64,000 nt of DNA from Thermomicrobiales bacterium (lineage in GTDB: Bacteria; Chloroflexota; Chloroflexia; Thermomicrobiales; UBA6265). Under the pieces are notes generated by a model. It did no database searches. It had not been told where the DNA came from and saw only the letters and a list, made by a program, of their open reading frames with translations. Every line of letters begins with the position of its first letter. Positions within the stretch are counted from its first letter, which is position 1. The stretch spans positions 1 through 64,000 of the forward strand of contig JAWKPF010000021.1 in NCBI GenBank assembly GCA_041390825.1, in the 5' to 3' direction. Both the position numbers and the translations under genes were made by a program. Positions 19,022 through 28,237 of the stretch are shown here, piece by piece.

Positions 19022-19977
19022 CCTTTGACTGCGCCAACCGCCAGTCCTGAGACGATCCACCTCTGCAGCAGGAAGAAAAGCACCAGGATTGGGAGGGTGA
19101 TCAGGATCGCCATTGCCGCAAAGTCGGACCAGGGAGTATTGGACGAGTACTGCCCAACCATACCATTGAGCCCCATCGCCAGTGTGAAGCGGCTGGGATC
19201 GGTCAGGAAGGTCCATGCCAGCACGAACTCCGTCCACGCGGCCATGAACCCAAAGAGCACGGTGATGGCGATCGCAGGGGCGATCAGCGGCAGGATGACG
19301 TCGAAGAATGCGCGGTTCGGATTGGCTCCATCGACCAGTGCCGATTCTTCGAGTTCTCGCGGCAGCGTGTCGATGTACCCGCGCAGATTCCAGATTGCAA
19401 ACGGGAGCGCGCCGCTGGTGTACGCGATGCCGACGCCAAACAGCGTGGTCCGCACGCTCTCGGTCGTGCCAGGTATCTTGATCTGGCTCAACAGAACGAA
19501 CAGCGGCGCCAGTGTGGCGACCGATGGCAGCATCAGCACCGCGATGAAGAGAAAGAGGCCCCACTTGCGCCCGGGAAAGTGGAAGCGCGCGAAGGCATAG
19601 GCAGCAGTAACCGCGAACGCGACCACCACGAGACTGACGCCAACCGAGAGCACGAGACTGTTCTTCAGCATGGTGGAGAACATCACGTTGTTGGCCTGCG
19701 GCTCGGTCAAGACGCGCTTGTAGGCGTCGAGCGATGGCGAGGGCGGAATGATGCTGAGCGTTGTCGGCCGGCTGATGTTGCGCCCGTCGAGCGACATCGA
19801 AACGATCCAAACGACCGGAAAGAGCACGGTGATGGCAATGAAGACCAGCGCGATATGCGCCAGGATGTCTTCGAAGAGCGGGCCTTTCGGCCGTGAGGTG
19901 CGTGCGCGCGTTTCGGTGCGGACGATCGATTCCTCCGCGGCGAGCGACCCGGTTTGCGAGAACTGAGAGTCAAGCAT
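19018..19977 (-). CDS. Sugar ABC transporter permease (MalG/UgpE type)
   Basis: The 319-residue inner-membrane permease has six hydrophobic segments and the EAA loop (LEESALVDGANPNRAFFDVI) that docks the ATPase. I chose the ATG at 19977 because it overlaps the end of the partner permease gene by 8 bases. A longer reading frame upstream would overlap the partner further and lacks hydrophobic character. Together with the partner permease and the binding protein it forms a carbohydrate uptake 1 (CUT1) importer. No ATPase gene is in the operon, so a shared MsmX/MalK-type ATPase encoded elsewhere is likely. Confidence 0.9.
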   Translation of the reverse strand: MLDSQFSQTGSLAAEESIVRTETRARTSRPKGPLFEDILAHIALVFIAITVLFPVVWIVSMSLDGRNISRPTTLSIIPPSPSLDAYKRVLTEPQANNVMFSTMLKNSLVLSVGVSLVVVAFAVTAAYAFARFHFPGRKWGLFLFIAVLMLPSVATLAPLFVLLSQIKIPGTTESVRTTLFGVGIAYTSGALPFAIWNLRGYIDTLPRELEESALVDGANPNRAFFDVILPLIAPAIAITVLFGFMAAWTEFVLAWTFLTDPSRFTLAMGLNGMVGQYSSNTPWSDFAAMAILITLPILVLFFLLQRWIVSGLAVGAVKG

Positions 19978-20977
19978 CGGACCACCCCTCCAAACCACGG
20001 GCGACACGGTTTTGCGCCAGGGTAATGACCAGCAAGATGAAGAAGACCATGATGCTGAACGCGGCCGCCATCCCATACAGACCGTTTGGATTGACCAGCT
20101 TGAACGCTTGCGTGACAAGAATCTCGGTCTTGCCGTAGGGGCCGCCGTTAGTAATGAAATAGATGATGTTAAACTGATTGAACGTCAGGATGGTGCCGTA
20201 CATGATGGCCGGCACCATGGCCGGACGGAGCAGGGGAGCGGTGATATCCCAGAACTGCCGCCAGCGCGATGCGCCGTCCGTGCGGGCTGCCTCATAGAGA
20301 TCGCCGGGGATCGACTGCAATGCTCCGGTCGCGATCACCATCATGAATGGCCAACCGAGCCAGACATTTGCGATCAGGACCGCGAAGAACGAAAGCGGCA
20401 GCAGATCGACGCCCGGTATCGGTGGCGTGGTGGACGTGAGCCAGGCGGTGTCGCTTGGCAACCCAAGCTCACCCAGCAGCAAGTTGATCGCCCCGAACTG
20501 GGTGTCGAACATGTTTTTCCAAACAGTCGCCACGACGAGCGGGGGCATAGCCCATGGAATCACGAAGATAGCGCGCCATACCCGCCGCCCCAGGATGCGC
20601 TTCCGGTTCAGCAGCAGGGCAACCGCCACACCGATGACAACGTGGAAGAAGACGTTGCTGATCGTCCATACGATGTTGAATGCAAGGATGTTCCAGAAGT
20701 CAAAGTTTGGCAGCGGAACCTGGTTCTTGATGATGCGTTCGTAGTTGCGCAGGCCGACCCAGCTCGCATTTCCGGTGCGCAGGTTCTTGATAGCAAAGTT
20801 CGTGAACGAGAGATAGATCTGATACCCGATGGGATAGAAGGTGACAATCGCCAGCACGATGAACGCAGGCAGGATGTAGAGGTACGGGAGCTTGTAACGC
20901 TGCCACCAACTGGCGCCGCTTGCTTTTCCCAGCCCTTCGATGGGACCGGTGCTCTTCTGCTTCGATGGAGCGACCAT
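19970..20977 (-). CDS. Sugar ABC transporter permease (MalF/UgpA type)
   Basis: The 335-residue permease has an N-terminal membrane segment (LPYLYILPAFIVLAIVTFYP) and further hydrophobic helices. The EAA-type loop reads YEAARTDGASRWRQFWDIT. It is the heterodimer partner of the following MalG-type gene. The ATG lies about 85 bases after the binding-protein stop, separated by a strong hairpin. The substrate cannot be told from the permeases. Confidence 0.92.
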   Translation of the reverse strand: MVAPSKQKSTGPIEGLGKASGASWWQRYKLPYLYILPAFIVLAIVTFYPIGYQIYLSFTNFAIKNLRTGNASWVGLRNYERIIKNQVPLPNFDFWNILAFNIVWTISNVFFHVVIGVAVALLLNRKRILGRRVWRAIFVIPWAMPPLVVATVWKNMFDTQFGAINLLLGELGLPSDTAWLTSTTPPIPGVDLLPLSFFAVLIANVWLGWPFMMVIATGALQSIPGDLYEAARTDGASRWRQFWDITAPLLRPAMVPAIMYGTILTFNQFNIIYFITNGGPYGKTEILVTQAFKLVNPNGLYGMAAAFSIMVFFILLVITLAQNRVARGLEGWSDA

Positions 20978-21024
20978 GCCTCGTCACCTTTCGTGGTGAT
21001 ACGTGCGGGTCCTTGATTGAAATG

Positions 21025-21053
21025 TGGCCGGCCCCGAGAATCGGGGCCGGCCA
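21025..21053 (-). terminator. Intercistronic hairpin after the sugar-binding-protein gene
   Basis: TGGCCGGCCCCGA and TCGGGGCCGGCCA form a perfect 13-bp stem with a 3-base loop. It lies 10 bases after the stop of the binding-protein gene and before the permeases. No T-run follows on the minus strand, so an RNA-stabilising or attenuating role is more likely than full termination. Confidence 0.7.
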
Positions 21054-21062
21054 AATGGCTTG

Positions 21063-22301
21063 CTACGCGTCCATCAGGCTGATGGCGTCGTCGATTTGCT
21101 TGGCCGCGTCCGCAGCCGCTTGCTCTGGCGTGGCGCTGCCGTCGAGCACCTTGCCGATCATGTCTTGCGCCGGGGTCCAAACCTGTCCCATCTCGGGAAC
21201 CGTCGGCATTGGCGTGGAGTTAGCGGCCTGCGCCACGAATGCGCTCGCAATTGGATTGGCCGACACGTCGACACCAGTGTTGGCCGGCAGATGACCCGCG
21301 CTATCGGCCAGGATTTGACCGACCTCGGCGCCGGTGAAGAACTCGGCGAACTTGGCGGCCAACGCAGCCTGGTCGTCGTTCAGGTTCGAATTGACCATGA
21401 TTTGCTTCACACCCAGGAAGGGAAGGGCTGGGGCGTCTCCGTTTTCGGAGATGACCGGCAACGGGGCCACGCCCACCTTGTCCTCGCCGAGCGCAGCCTG
21501 GTAGTCGGCAACCGCCCACGGGCCATTGATGACCATAGCGGCCTTGCCCTCTTTGAACAGCGAGCTGATGGCGCCGTCATCGTTCTGGTACGTGACGCCC
21601 GGCTGAGAGGTGAGGTCTTTCAGCCAGCTCAGGAAGGAGACGGTCTCTGGCGAATTGAATGCCGACGTCATCTCCTCCGTGAAGATTTGCCCGCCCCATC
21701 CGAAGAGATACCCGGCGGGATGGTAGAAGTTCGAATAGAGCGCGAAGCCAAAGGTGCCTGCATTTGCACCGGCGATCTCGCCAGACATCTGCGCCAGCTC
21801 GGTCGAGTTTGCGGGCGCGGTGGGAACCAGGTCGGTGTTGTAGAAGAGCGCGACCGTCTCGATGCTCTCCGGCAGTCCGTAGAGTTGCCCGTCGAATGTC
21901 AGAGCCTGGACCGCCGAGGGGACGTACTGGCTGAGCGTCTCTTCGGGGACCAGACCGTTCAGCGGTTTGATGAGATCGGCGCTCGCAAGCTCGCCAGTCC
22001 AGTCAGCCGGACCGATCAGCAGGTCCGGACCGCCGCCGGTGGCGACTTCGGTCTGATACTTGTTCTTGAGCTGATCGAAAGGGACCGCCAGCACGTTGAT
22101 CGTGATGCCTGGATTCGCGGCTTGCCAGGCAGGGATGATCTCCTTGTTCAGAGCGTCGGCCTCTGAACCGGTCCAGCCATGCCACAGTGTGAGGGAGCCT
22201 GAATCCTGCGCATGGGCAGGAGCCATCCCAGATGCGAAAAAGGTCATGGTCAACAGGAAAGCCATGACCAGCGACGTTGCGCGTGACATTCGTCCGTGCA
22301 T
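21063..22301 (-). CDS. Sugar ABC transporter substrate-binding protein (MalE type)
   Basis: The 412-residue extracytoplasmic binding protein starts with a signal peptide (SLVMAFLLTMTFFASGMAPAHA followed by QDSGS) with no lipobox cysteine. The mature protein begins TLWHGWTGSEADAL and contains GPDLLIGPADW, FKEGKAAMVINGPWAV and VGVAPLP, typical of family 1 solute-binding proteins for maltose-like or other oligosaccharides. The ATG at 22301 is preceded by GGAGGG with about 5 bases spacing; 22304 is nearly as good. It heads the operon with the two permeases and one unknown gene. Confidence 0.92.
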   Translation of the reverse strand: MHGRMSRATSLVMAFLLTMTFFASGMAPAHAQDSGSLTLWHGWTGSEADALNKEIIPAWQAANPGITINVLAVPFDQLKNKYQTEVATGGGPDLLIGPADWTGELASADLIKPLNGLVPEETLSQYVPSAVQALTFDGQLYGLPESIETVALFYNTDLVPTAPANSTELAQMSGEIAGANAGTFGFALYSNFYHPAGYLFGWGGQIFTEEMTSAFNSPETVSFLSWLKDLTSQPGVTYQNDDGAISSLFKEGKAAMVINGPWAVADYQAALGEDKVGVAPLPVISENGDAPALPFLGVKQIMVNSNLNDDQAALAAKFAEFFTGAEVGQILADSAGHLPANTGVDVSANPIASAFVAQAANSTPMPTVPEMGQVWTPAQDMIGKVLDGSATPEQAAADAAKQIDDAISLMDA

Positions 22302-22493
22302 CATTCCCTCCATCGGTTGTATCGTCCCGGCGGCCCATGCCACCGGTTCCCTTGGTGTACCGGCAATTGTAGTGCTGGAAGCCGGGCTGCCAGGGCGGTA
22401 ATCGTTACAGAATCGTGCCAGTTTTCCGGAAGGATCGATGCAGAACCGCCAAAATGTGTTGTCGAGTGGGCGATCGACTGGTCTGAGCGCGTC

Positions 22494-23384
22494 ATGACCG
22501 GAACGGACTTGATGCGCGAGGTGCCCGTTCCAGCGCCGTTCTCTCTCGCGGCAACCTGTGGACCGGTGGATTGGGCGCGGGGCCGCTGGCCCAACGAGGA
22601 CTGGATTGGCGGGGAGCTGATCTGGGTTGGCTGGGAGGGCGATCGTGTCGTGCATCGCCGGGTTCGCTCGTCCGGCGCATCGCTTTCGATTGGCGGCGAC
22701 GCCGATCCGGAACTCGACCGGATTTGGGCCTCCAGCAAGCTGTGCATCGACCACTGCATGCCTCGGCCCGTGGACCCGGTGATTGCCCGGATTGCTCTCG
22801 CGAATCCCGGGCTGCGGCCGCACACCTCTGGCAGCCTCTTTGCAGGACTTGTCGACTCGATCGTTGGGCAGAGCATCACGGTCATGGCCGCAGCCGTCGT
22901 GTCCGCCCGGATTGCGTCGCAGTTCCACCCGGGAATCGAAGTCGCAGGGCGTATCTTCTGGCCGCTTCCACGACCGGAAGACCTTGCGAATGCCGATGTT
23001 GCCCGGCTACGACGCACCGGGCTCACCTGGAAGCGTGCTGAGGCCCTGATCGAGGCAGGGCAGACCGCGCTCGATGGACGTTTTCGCGAGCGGGATCACC
23101 CGTCGGCCGAGGCGCTCAGAGAGATGTTGCTGGAGCTTCCGCTGGTTGGGCGCTGGACAGCAGAATCAGCGATGCTCTGGGGCATCGGCGCTGGCGATGC
23201 CTTTCCGATGGGCGATGTCGCGCTGTTGCGCGCCGCCCGGAAGGCGTACGAGCAGCCGGAGATGACCATGACGGAACTCGAGGAGATGTCGCGCGGTTGG
23301 GCAGGGCATCGGGGCTGGGCCTCGCGGCTGCTCTGGCTCGAGCTGTTCGGTCCGGCGCGTTCGTACGCGTGCGGACCAGAATAG
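22494..23384 (+). CDS. alkA: DNA-3-methyladenine glycosylase II-like (HhH-GPD)
   Basis: The 296-residue protein belongs to the HhH-GPD base excision glycosylases. After an AlkA-like N-terminal part, FAGLVDSIVGQSITVMAA begins the catalytic core. ELPLVGRWTAESAMLWGIG is the helix-hairpin-helix, and GDAFPMGDVALLRA carries the catalytic aspartate. The ATG at 22494 gives AlkA-like length; the frame extends upstream, but that part overlaps the divergent binding-protein promoter. It is divergent from the sugar importer operon. Substrate range among alkylated purines is not predictable. Confidence 0.85.
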   Translation: MTGTDLMREVPVPAPFSLAATCGPVDWARGRWPNEDWIGGELIWVGWEGDRVVHRRVRSSGASLSIGGDADPELDRIWASSKLCIDHCMPRPVDPVIARIALANPGLRPHTSGSLFAGLVDSIVGQSITVMAAAVVSARIASQFHPGIEVAGRIFWPLPRPEDLANADVARLRRTGLTWKRAEALIEAGQTALDGRFRERDHPSAEALREMLLELPLVGRWTAESAMLWGIGAGDAFPMGDVALLRAARKAYEQPEMTMTELEEMSRGWAGHRGWASRLLWLELFGPARSYACGPE

Positions 23385-23471
23385 GCGGGGCGGGACACGT
23401 GCTCTATACTCCGTGGGCTCTCGGAGCTTGTTTCCGCTGAGCGTGACGCGCTGCCTTGCCCTGGACTTCGG

Positions 23472-24125
23472 ATGCTCCCGGTCGATATCAGTCACCTCAT
23501 CGAAACAGTCGGCTATGTCGGCATCTTCCTCATCATCTTTGCCGAAACCGGGCTCCTCATCGGGTTTTTTCTTCCGGGTGACAGTCTCCTCTTCACCGCC
23601 GGTTTCCTCGCGTCGCAGGACATTCTGAACATCTGGATCCTGGTGCCTGTGTGTGTTGTAGCGGCGGTGCTCGGCGACCAGGTCGGCTACTCGCTCGGCA
23701 AACGATATGGCCGCGGGTATTTCAACAAACCGGAGTCACGTCTCTTCAAACCGAAGAATCTCCTGCTGGCGGAAGAATTCTTCGAGAAGCACGGAGGGCG
23801 AGCGATCATCCTCGCGCGGTTCATTCCGTTTGCGCGTACCTTCGTGCCCGTTGTTGCCGGGATCTCGCAGATGCCGTATCGGCATTTCGCGTCGTACAAC
23901 GTCATCGGCGCAGTGCTGTGGGGCGCTGGATTGCCGATCCTGGGGTACTTCCTCGGCAGCGCGATCCCGAGTGTGGACCACTATCTCCTGCCGGTGATCG
24001 CGTTGATCCTGTTCATTTCGGTGTTGCCGTCGGCCTATCACATGTGGAAAGAGAACGGCGACCGGATCAAGTACATCACCCGGGTCCAGCTGCGGGAGAT
24101 CTTCGGCAAGGGTGACGCCGAGTAA
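23472..24125 (+). CDS. DedA family membrane protein
   Basis: The 217-residue protein has the DedA/SNARE-associated (VTT) fold, now linked to lipid flipping. Family marks are FAETGLLIGFFLPGDSLLF, GDQVGYSLGKRYGRG, HGGRAIILARFIPFARTFVP and VAGISQMPYRHFASYNVIG. About five hydrophobic segments are visible. It lies 87 bases after alkA on the same strand and ends at a shared terminator hairpin. Confidence 0.93.
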   Translation: MLPVDISHLIETVGYVGIFLIIFAETGLLIGFFLPGDSLLFTAGFLASQDILNIWILVPVCVVAAVLGDQVGYSLGKRYGRGYFNKPESRLFKPKNLLLAEEFFEKHGGRAIILARFIPFARTFVPVVAGISQMPYRHFASYNVIGAVLWGAGLPILGYFLGSAIPSVDHYLLPVIALILFISVLPSAYHMWKENGDRIKYITRVQLREIFGKGDAE

Positions 24126-24207
24126 ACAGCGCGCTCTGGCTGGCGCTTGCTGCGAGGCATGCCGGGACGCTGCCGGCAGTGATGCCCACGAGTTTCATGT
24201 GTGAGAC

Positions 24208-24239
24208 GCGCCAGCCCTTTCGTGTGAGTGGGCTGGCGC
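24208..24239. terminator. Hairpin between convergent dedA and trpB genes
   Basis: GCGCCAGCCC and GGGCTGGCGC form a perfect 10-bp stem with a 12-base loop. It sits 15 bases after the trpB stop on the minus strand and 82 bases after the dedA stop on the plus strand. The flanking T-run is weak, so a bidirectional terminator is likely but not certain. Confidence 0.6.
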
Positions 24240-24254
24240 GATTGGCTCGTGAGA

Positions 24255-25625
24255 CTAGCCGACCTGCGGGATATGGGTCATGGCTTCTTCGATGGCCGCT
24301 GCCGGGTGCTCATAATCCTGCAACGACCCGGAGAGGAATGTGTCGTACGCGGCCATATCGACCGCGCCGTGACCACTCAGGTTGAAGAGGATCGTGCGTG
24401 CCTCGCCGGCTTCCTTGGCGAGCAGCGCCTCGTCGATTGCCACGCGGATGGCGTGGGTCGGTTCCGGCGCCGGGATGATGCCTTCCGACCGCGCGAAGGT
24501 GACTGCCGCCTCGAACGCCGCGACCTGCTTGACCGCCTGCGCTTCCAGGTATCCCAAATCGTAGAGATGGCTGATCAGCGGAGCCATTCCGTGATAGCGC
24601 AGACCACCGGCATGGATTCCCGCCGGCATGAACGTGTGCCCGAGGGTGTGCATCTTGAGGAGCGGCGTCATGCCCGCGGTATCCCCGAAGTCGTACGCGA
24701 AGACACCTCGGGTCAATGTTGGGCAGGCGGCCGGTTCCACGGCGATGATGCGTGCCTTGCCGCCGGCGAGTTTGGCTGGCATGAAGGGGAGGATGAGTCC
24801 GGCGAAGTTCGAACCGCCGCCGGCGCAACCGATGATGACATCTGGCTCCGCGTCGGCCATCTCGAGTTGCTTGATGGCTTCCTGCCCGATGACGGTCTGG
24901 TGCATCAGCACGTGATTGAGCACGGAGCCGAGTGCGTACTTGGTGTCCTCGCGGGTGGCCGCATCCTCGACCGCTTCGGAAATGGCGATGCCAAGCGAGC
25001 CGGTGGAATCGGGATCGGTGGCAAGAATGGCGCGCCCGGCGTTCGTATCCATGCTCGGGCTGGCGACGCATTCGGCGCCCCAAGTCTCCATCATCGCTCT
25101 GCGATAGGGCTTCTGCGCATAGGAGATCTTGACCATGTAAACCTTGAGATCGATCCCGAAGAACGCGCACGCCATCGCCAGTGAGCTGCCCCATTGGCCG
25201 GCGCCGGTCTCCGTAGCGATGCGCGCGACTCCGGCCTCCTTGTTGTAGTAGGCCTGCGGCACAGCGGTGTTCGGCTTGTGGCTGCCTGAAGGGCTCACAC
25301 CTTCGTACTTGTAGAAGATCTTGACATTGGCCGGCAGGTCGAGCGTCTTCTCGAGACCGCGCGCGCGGTAGAGCGGCGTTGGCCGCCAAAGGCGATAGAC
25401 ATCCTGCACCGCCTGGGGGATCTCGATGTAGCGCTCCTGGCTGACTTCCTGCTTGATCAGCTCCATCGGAAAGAGCGGAGCCAGGTCTTCCGGTCCAATC
25501 GGTTGGCCGGTGCCAGGATGCAGCGGCGGCGGCAGCGGCGATGGCAGATCTGCCTGCACGTTGTACCAGGCTTCTGAGAGTTGATCCTCGGTCAGCAGGT
25601 ACTTGGTCGTCCGGTCTTTGCCCAT
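24255..25625 (-). CDS. trpB: Tryptophan synthase beta chain, TrpB2 type
   Basis: The 456-residue protein is a fold-type II PLP enzyme joining indole and serine. The PLP lysine is in EGVSPSGSHKPNTA, and ETGAGQWGSSLA and GCAGGGSNFAG bind substrate and phosphate. The extra length, the N-terminal LSEAWYNVQADLPSPLPP and the KPNTA wording identify the TrpB2 branch, which often works without TrpA. No trpA lies nearby, so a stand-alone indole-salvage role is plausible. I chose the ATG at 25625, preceded by GAGGG at 8 bases spacing. Confidence 0.92.
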   Translation of the reverse strand: MGKDRTTKYLLTEDQLSEAWYNVQADLPSPLPPPLHPGTGQPIGPEDLAPLFPMELIKQEVSQERYIEIPQAVQDVYRLWRPTPLYRARGLEKTLDLPANVKIFYKYEGVSPSGSHKPNTAVPQAYYNKEAGVARIATETGAGQWGSSLAMACAFFGIDLKVYMVKISYAQKPYRRAMMETWGAECVASPSMDTNAGRAILATDPDSTGSLGIAISEAVEDAATREDTKYALGSVLNHVLMHQTVIGQEAIKQLEMADAEPDVIIGCAGGGSNFAGLILPFMPAKLAGGKARIIAVEPAACPTLTRGVFAYDFGDTAGMTPLLKMHTLGHTFMPAGIHAGGLRYHGMAPLISHLYDLGYLEAQAVKQVAAFEAAVTFARSEGIIPAPEPTHAIRVAIDEALLAKEAGEARTILFNLSGHGAVDMAAYDTFLSGSLQDYEHPAAAIEEAMTHIPQVG

Positions 25626-25792
25626 GATGTGCCCTCGTTTCACGCTACGTGCCATGGAGCCAGTGCGGCTCCCGTGCTAGACGGTGATCTTCCTATATCC
25701 CCGCGACCTGTGTCGACTGTCCAGGCAAACGAGCATATCCAGCACGCTTGTCTCGTGCGACGCAACCCTCGCTCGCATCCCGAGAACCGCCG

Positions 25793-26875
25793 CTATTCAG
25801 ACGAGAGCCAGCCCTTGCGCTTGAAGACCGCCCACAGAACGACGCCGACCCCCAACATCATCAACAGCGACAACGGGTAGCCCAGCTTCCAGTGCAGTTC
25901 CGGCATGTGGTCGAAGTTCATGCCATAGATCGTCCCGACCAGCGTTGGGGCGAAGATGATGGCAGCCCAGGCAGAGATCTTCTTGACCTCGTCGTTCTGA
26001 CGAAGCGAGATCTCGGAGAGCCGCTGCACCTCTTCATTGCGTTGTAGCCCGATGATGGCGATGTTGACGCTCAGAACGTTCTGCAGAATCTCCCGATAGG
26101 ACTGCACCTGCTCCTCGACTTGCGCGACATGATCCTGGACGTCTCGAAAATAGGCGCTGAGCTTCGGATCGATCGTGAGACCGTCGCGTCCCTCGACGAT
26201 CGTGGCAAGGATTGCGCTCAAAGGCGCAACCGCCCGCTGGAAATCGATTACCTCGCGCGCGAGCGAATAGGTCCGCCTGGAAACATCTGGCTGGCCGCCG
26301 AACACTTCCGTCTCGATCTCGTCGATGTCGTGCTCGAGATCGCTGACCACAGTTCGGTAGTCGTCGACGACCTGGTCCATGATGCCGTAGAGCACGGCAG
26401 CCGGCCCCAGCGCAAGCAACTCCGAGTCTTCTTCGAGGCGGCGCCGGACCTTACGCAAGTCCGGTTCGGCGCCATGCCGGATAACGATGATGAAGTCGGC
26501 GCCAACGAAGAGATGGATCTCGCCGAAGTCGATGATTTCTTCCGGATCGACATAGTGGACCGTGCGCAAGACGATGAAGACGACGTCGCCGTATCGCTCG
26601 ATTTTCGGTCGCTGGTGGGCCTGGACAGCATCGTCAACGGCAAGCTCGTGAATGCCGAACTCATCGGCAACCGCCTGAAACTCCTCGGGAGTGGGCTCGT
26701 GGAGGCCCATCCATGCCATCCCGCGCGTCGCGAGAATGAGCTCGGACGTTTCTTCGATTGTCTTGGGGGTGGACGCTTCCTTGCCGTCCACATAGATCAC
26801 GTTGTTGACGATCACACTCTGGCCTCCTGCCGGATCGGGCAGGCGGAATGATATGGCATTGGCGGCGTTTGTCAC
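25793..26875 (-). CDS. corA: CorA family magnesium transporter
   Basis: The 360-residue protein has a long cytoplasmic N-terminal domain with acidic helices. Two C-terminal membrane segments follow. The signature YGMNFDHMPEL, containing the GMN selectivity motif, lies between TM1 (AAIIFAPTLVGTIYGMNF) and TM2 (YPLSLLMMLGVGVVLWAVFK). A pentameric Mg or Co channel is expected. The upstream 282 bases to the next gene hold no riboswitch that I can recognise. Confidence 0.93.
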   Translation of the reverse strand: MTNAANAISFRLPDPAGGQSVIVNNVIYVDGKEASTPKTIEETSELILATRGMAWMGLHEPTPEEFQAVADEFGIHELAVDDAVQAHQRPKIERYGDVVFIVLRTVHYVDPEEIIDFGEIHLFVGADFIIVIRHGAEPDLRKVRRRLEEDSELLALGPAAVLYGIMDQVVDDYRTVVSDLEHDIDEIETEVFGGQPDVSRRTYSLAREVIDFQRAVAPLSAILATIVEGRDGLTIDPKLSAYFRDVQDHVAQVEEQVQSYREILQNVLSVNIAIIGLQRNEEVQRLSEISLRQNDEVKKISAWAAIIFAPTLVGTIYGMNFDHMPELHWKLGYPLSLLMMLGVGVVLWAVFKRKGWLSSE

Positions 26876-27047
26876 GAGCAGCTACCTGGGGCGCTCCCGT
26901 GCCGAGAAGACACAGTGTCGCGAGATCGAAAAGGCGACGGCGCTGAGAGATTCCTGAGTGTTTCCGCGTCCGGACGCAGCGAATGAAGTACGCTGCGGGC
27001 GAACGGAAGCCTGAGCGCTTGCTGTGAATCCGGTGTCCGAATGACAC

Positions 27048-27066
27048 TTGTTGCGGCGTGCAACAA
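27048..27066. repeat. Short inverted repeat upstream of the PRTase fusion gene
   Basis: TTGTTGC and GCAACAA flank 5 bases (7-bp perfect arms). The site lies between the divergent corA and PRTase-fusion genes and has the size of a regulator operator. Nothing else supports a function. Confidence 0.35.
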
Positions 27067-27157
27067 CATGTGCCAAAATCGCGGCACGCCCCCGCGTAAA
27101 CCGAGTCATTCCAGGCGCTTTCGGATTGTCGAACACTGGTAGTCCGAGCCCCGCTCG

Positions 27158-28237
27158 ATGGTCTTGCAGGACCTCGCGGGTGATGCGCCGCACGATAGAA
27201 ATCGAGGTAGGGAAGTGGGGAGAGGGGAAGCAGCTGTCCTATGGGGGACGTTTCGCGGTTCGGCGGGGAATTTCGCACCCGTGGGCGCTCCGTCATCGCC
27301 GGCAGAGGGTGGTTTCTTCCAGTCGGTACGGGAGCACGCGTTCGCCCATCCAGCAGAACAGGATCTGGCGCGGATCCTCTCGTTCTACCGCATCCGCTGG
27401 GTGTACGAGCCCACAACCTTTCACCTCGAGTTCCGCGAAGATGGTCGCCCTGCCGAACAGATCACTCCGGACTTCTATCTTCCCGATCACGATCTCTTCA
27501 TCGAATTGACTACCATGCGCCAGCGGCTGGTGACCCGCAAGAACCGCAAGATTCGTCGCCTGCGCGAGATCTTTCCCTCGGTTCAGATCAAGTTGCTCTA
27601 TCGCAAGGATTACGATCGCCTGATCGGCGCGTATCCAGCGCTGGATCACATTGCCGATCCGCGGCTTGCGGAAACGGTCTTCGATGCAGTCGCGGTCCAG
27701 CGGCGGCTGCGCGAACTCGCTTGCGAGATCTACGAATCGAGCGAGTCGCTCGCGTCACTTGCCGAGGAAGGGGGCCGGCAACGGATTGCGCCGTTGCACC
27801 TGATCGGTGTTGGTCCCGGGTCGAGCCGCATTCTCGCCGATCTCTCCACACACCTCGACGCCCATGCCTGCTGTGTATCCACTGACATGCTGGCGCTCTC
27901 ACGCTATGCCGGCAACGAAAACGAGCAGGTTCGTTTGGGCCGGTCGCTCAGCGCGCCGGTGGATGGCCGGGATGTTGTGTTGGTGGCGGATATCGTCAGC
28001 AGCGGGTTGAGCCTCGTCTATCTCACAGACTGGTTGCGCAGCAAGGGGGCGCGAAGCGTGCGCGTTTGCACGTTGCTCGACCGGGAGGACGCGCGCATCA
28101 TCGAGATACCGCTCGATTTCGTCGGTTTCCGCGCGCCGGATGAGGTGCTCGTTGGATACGGTCTCTCGTCCTATCCGCAGTTCAGCACGCTTCCCTTCAT
28201 CGCTTCCATACACGACGCAGAGGACCTGAACGCCTGA
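27158..28237 (+). CDS. Hypoxanthine phosphoribosyltransferase-like protein with N-terminal PD-(D/E)XK-like domain
   Basis: Up to 359 residues. Residues about 65-155 resemble a small nuclease fold: AEQDLARIL, VYEPTTFHLEF, ITPDFYLPDHDLFIELT with Asp 105 and Glu 116 as motif II/III candidates, then RKNRKIRRLREIFP. The usual ExK lysine is replaced by Thr. Residues about 205-359 match the HPRT fold: LHLIGVGPGSSRILADL, a PRPP loop VADIVSSGLSL and FVGFRAPDEVLVGYGL. In human HPRT the loop has a catalytic Asp where this protein has Ser, so classic purine salvage is doubtful. The start is uncertain; GTG at 27281 is an alternative that removes a poor N-terminus. It precedes a ChlI-type ATPase gene. Confidence 0.75.
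   Translation: MVLQDLAGDAPHDRNRGREVGRGEAAVLWGTFRGSAGNFAPVGAPSSPAEGGFFQSVREHAFAHPAEQDLARILSFYRIRWVYEPTTFHLEFREDGRPAEQITPDFYLPDHDLFIELTTMRQRLVTRKNRKIRRLREIFPSVQIKLLYRKDYDRLIGAYPALDHIADPRLAETVFDAVAVQRRLRELACEIYESSESLASLAEEGGRQRIAPLHLIGVGPGSSRILADLSTHLDAHACCVSTDMLALSRYAGNENEQVRLGRSLSAPVDGRDVVLVADIVSSGLSLVYLTDWLRSKGARSVRVCTLLDREDARIIEIPLDFVGFRAPDEVLVGYGLSSYPQFSTLPFIASIHDAEDLNA

Noticed and set aside
19022..19810. Upstream extension of the hypothetical gene at 18212-19021
   Set aside because: The frame is open upstream but overlaps the permease gene out of frame and shows Arg/His-rich shadow composition; the ATGA junction at 19018-19021 gives a better start.
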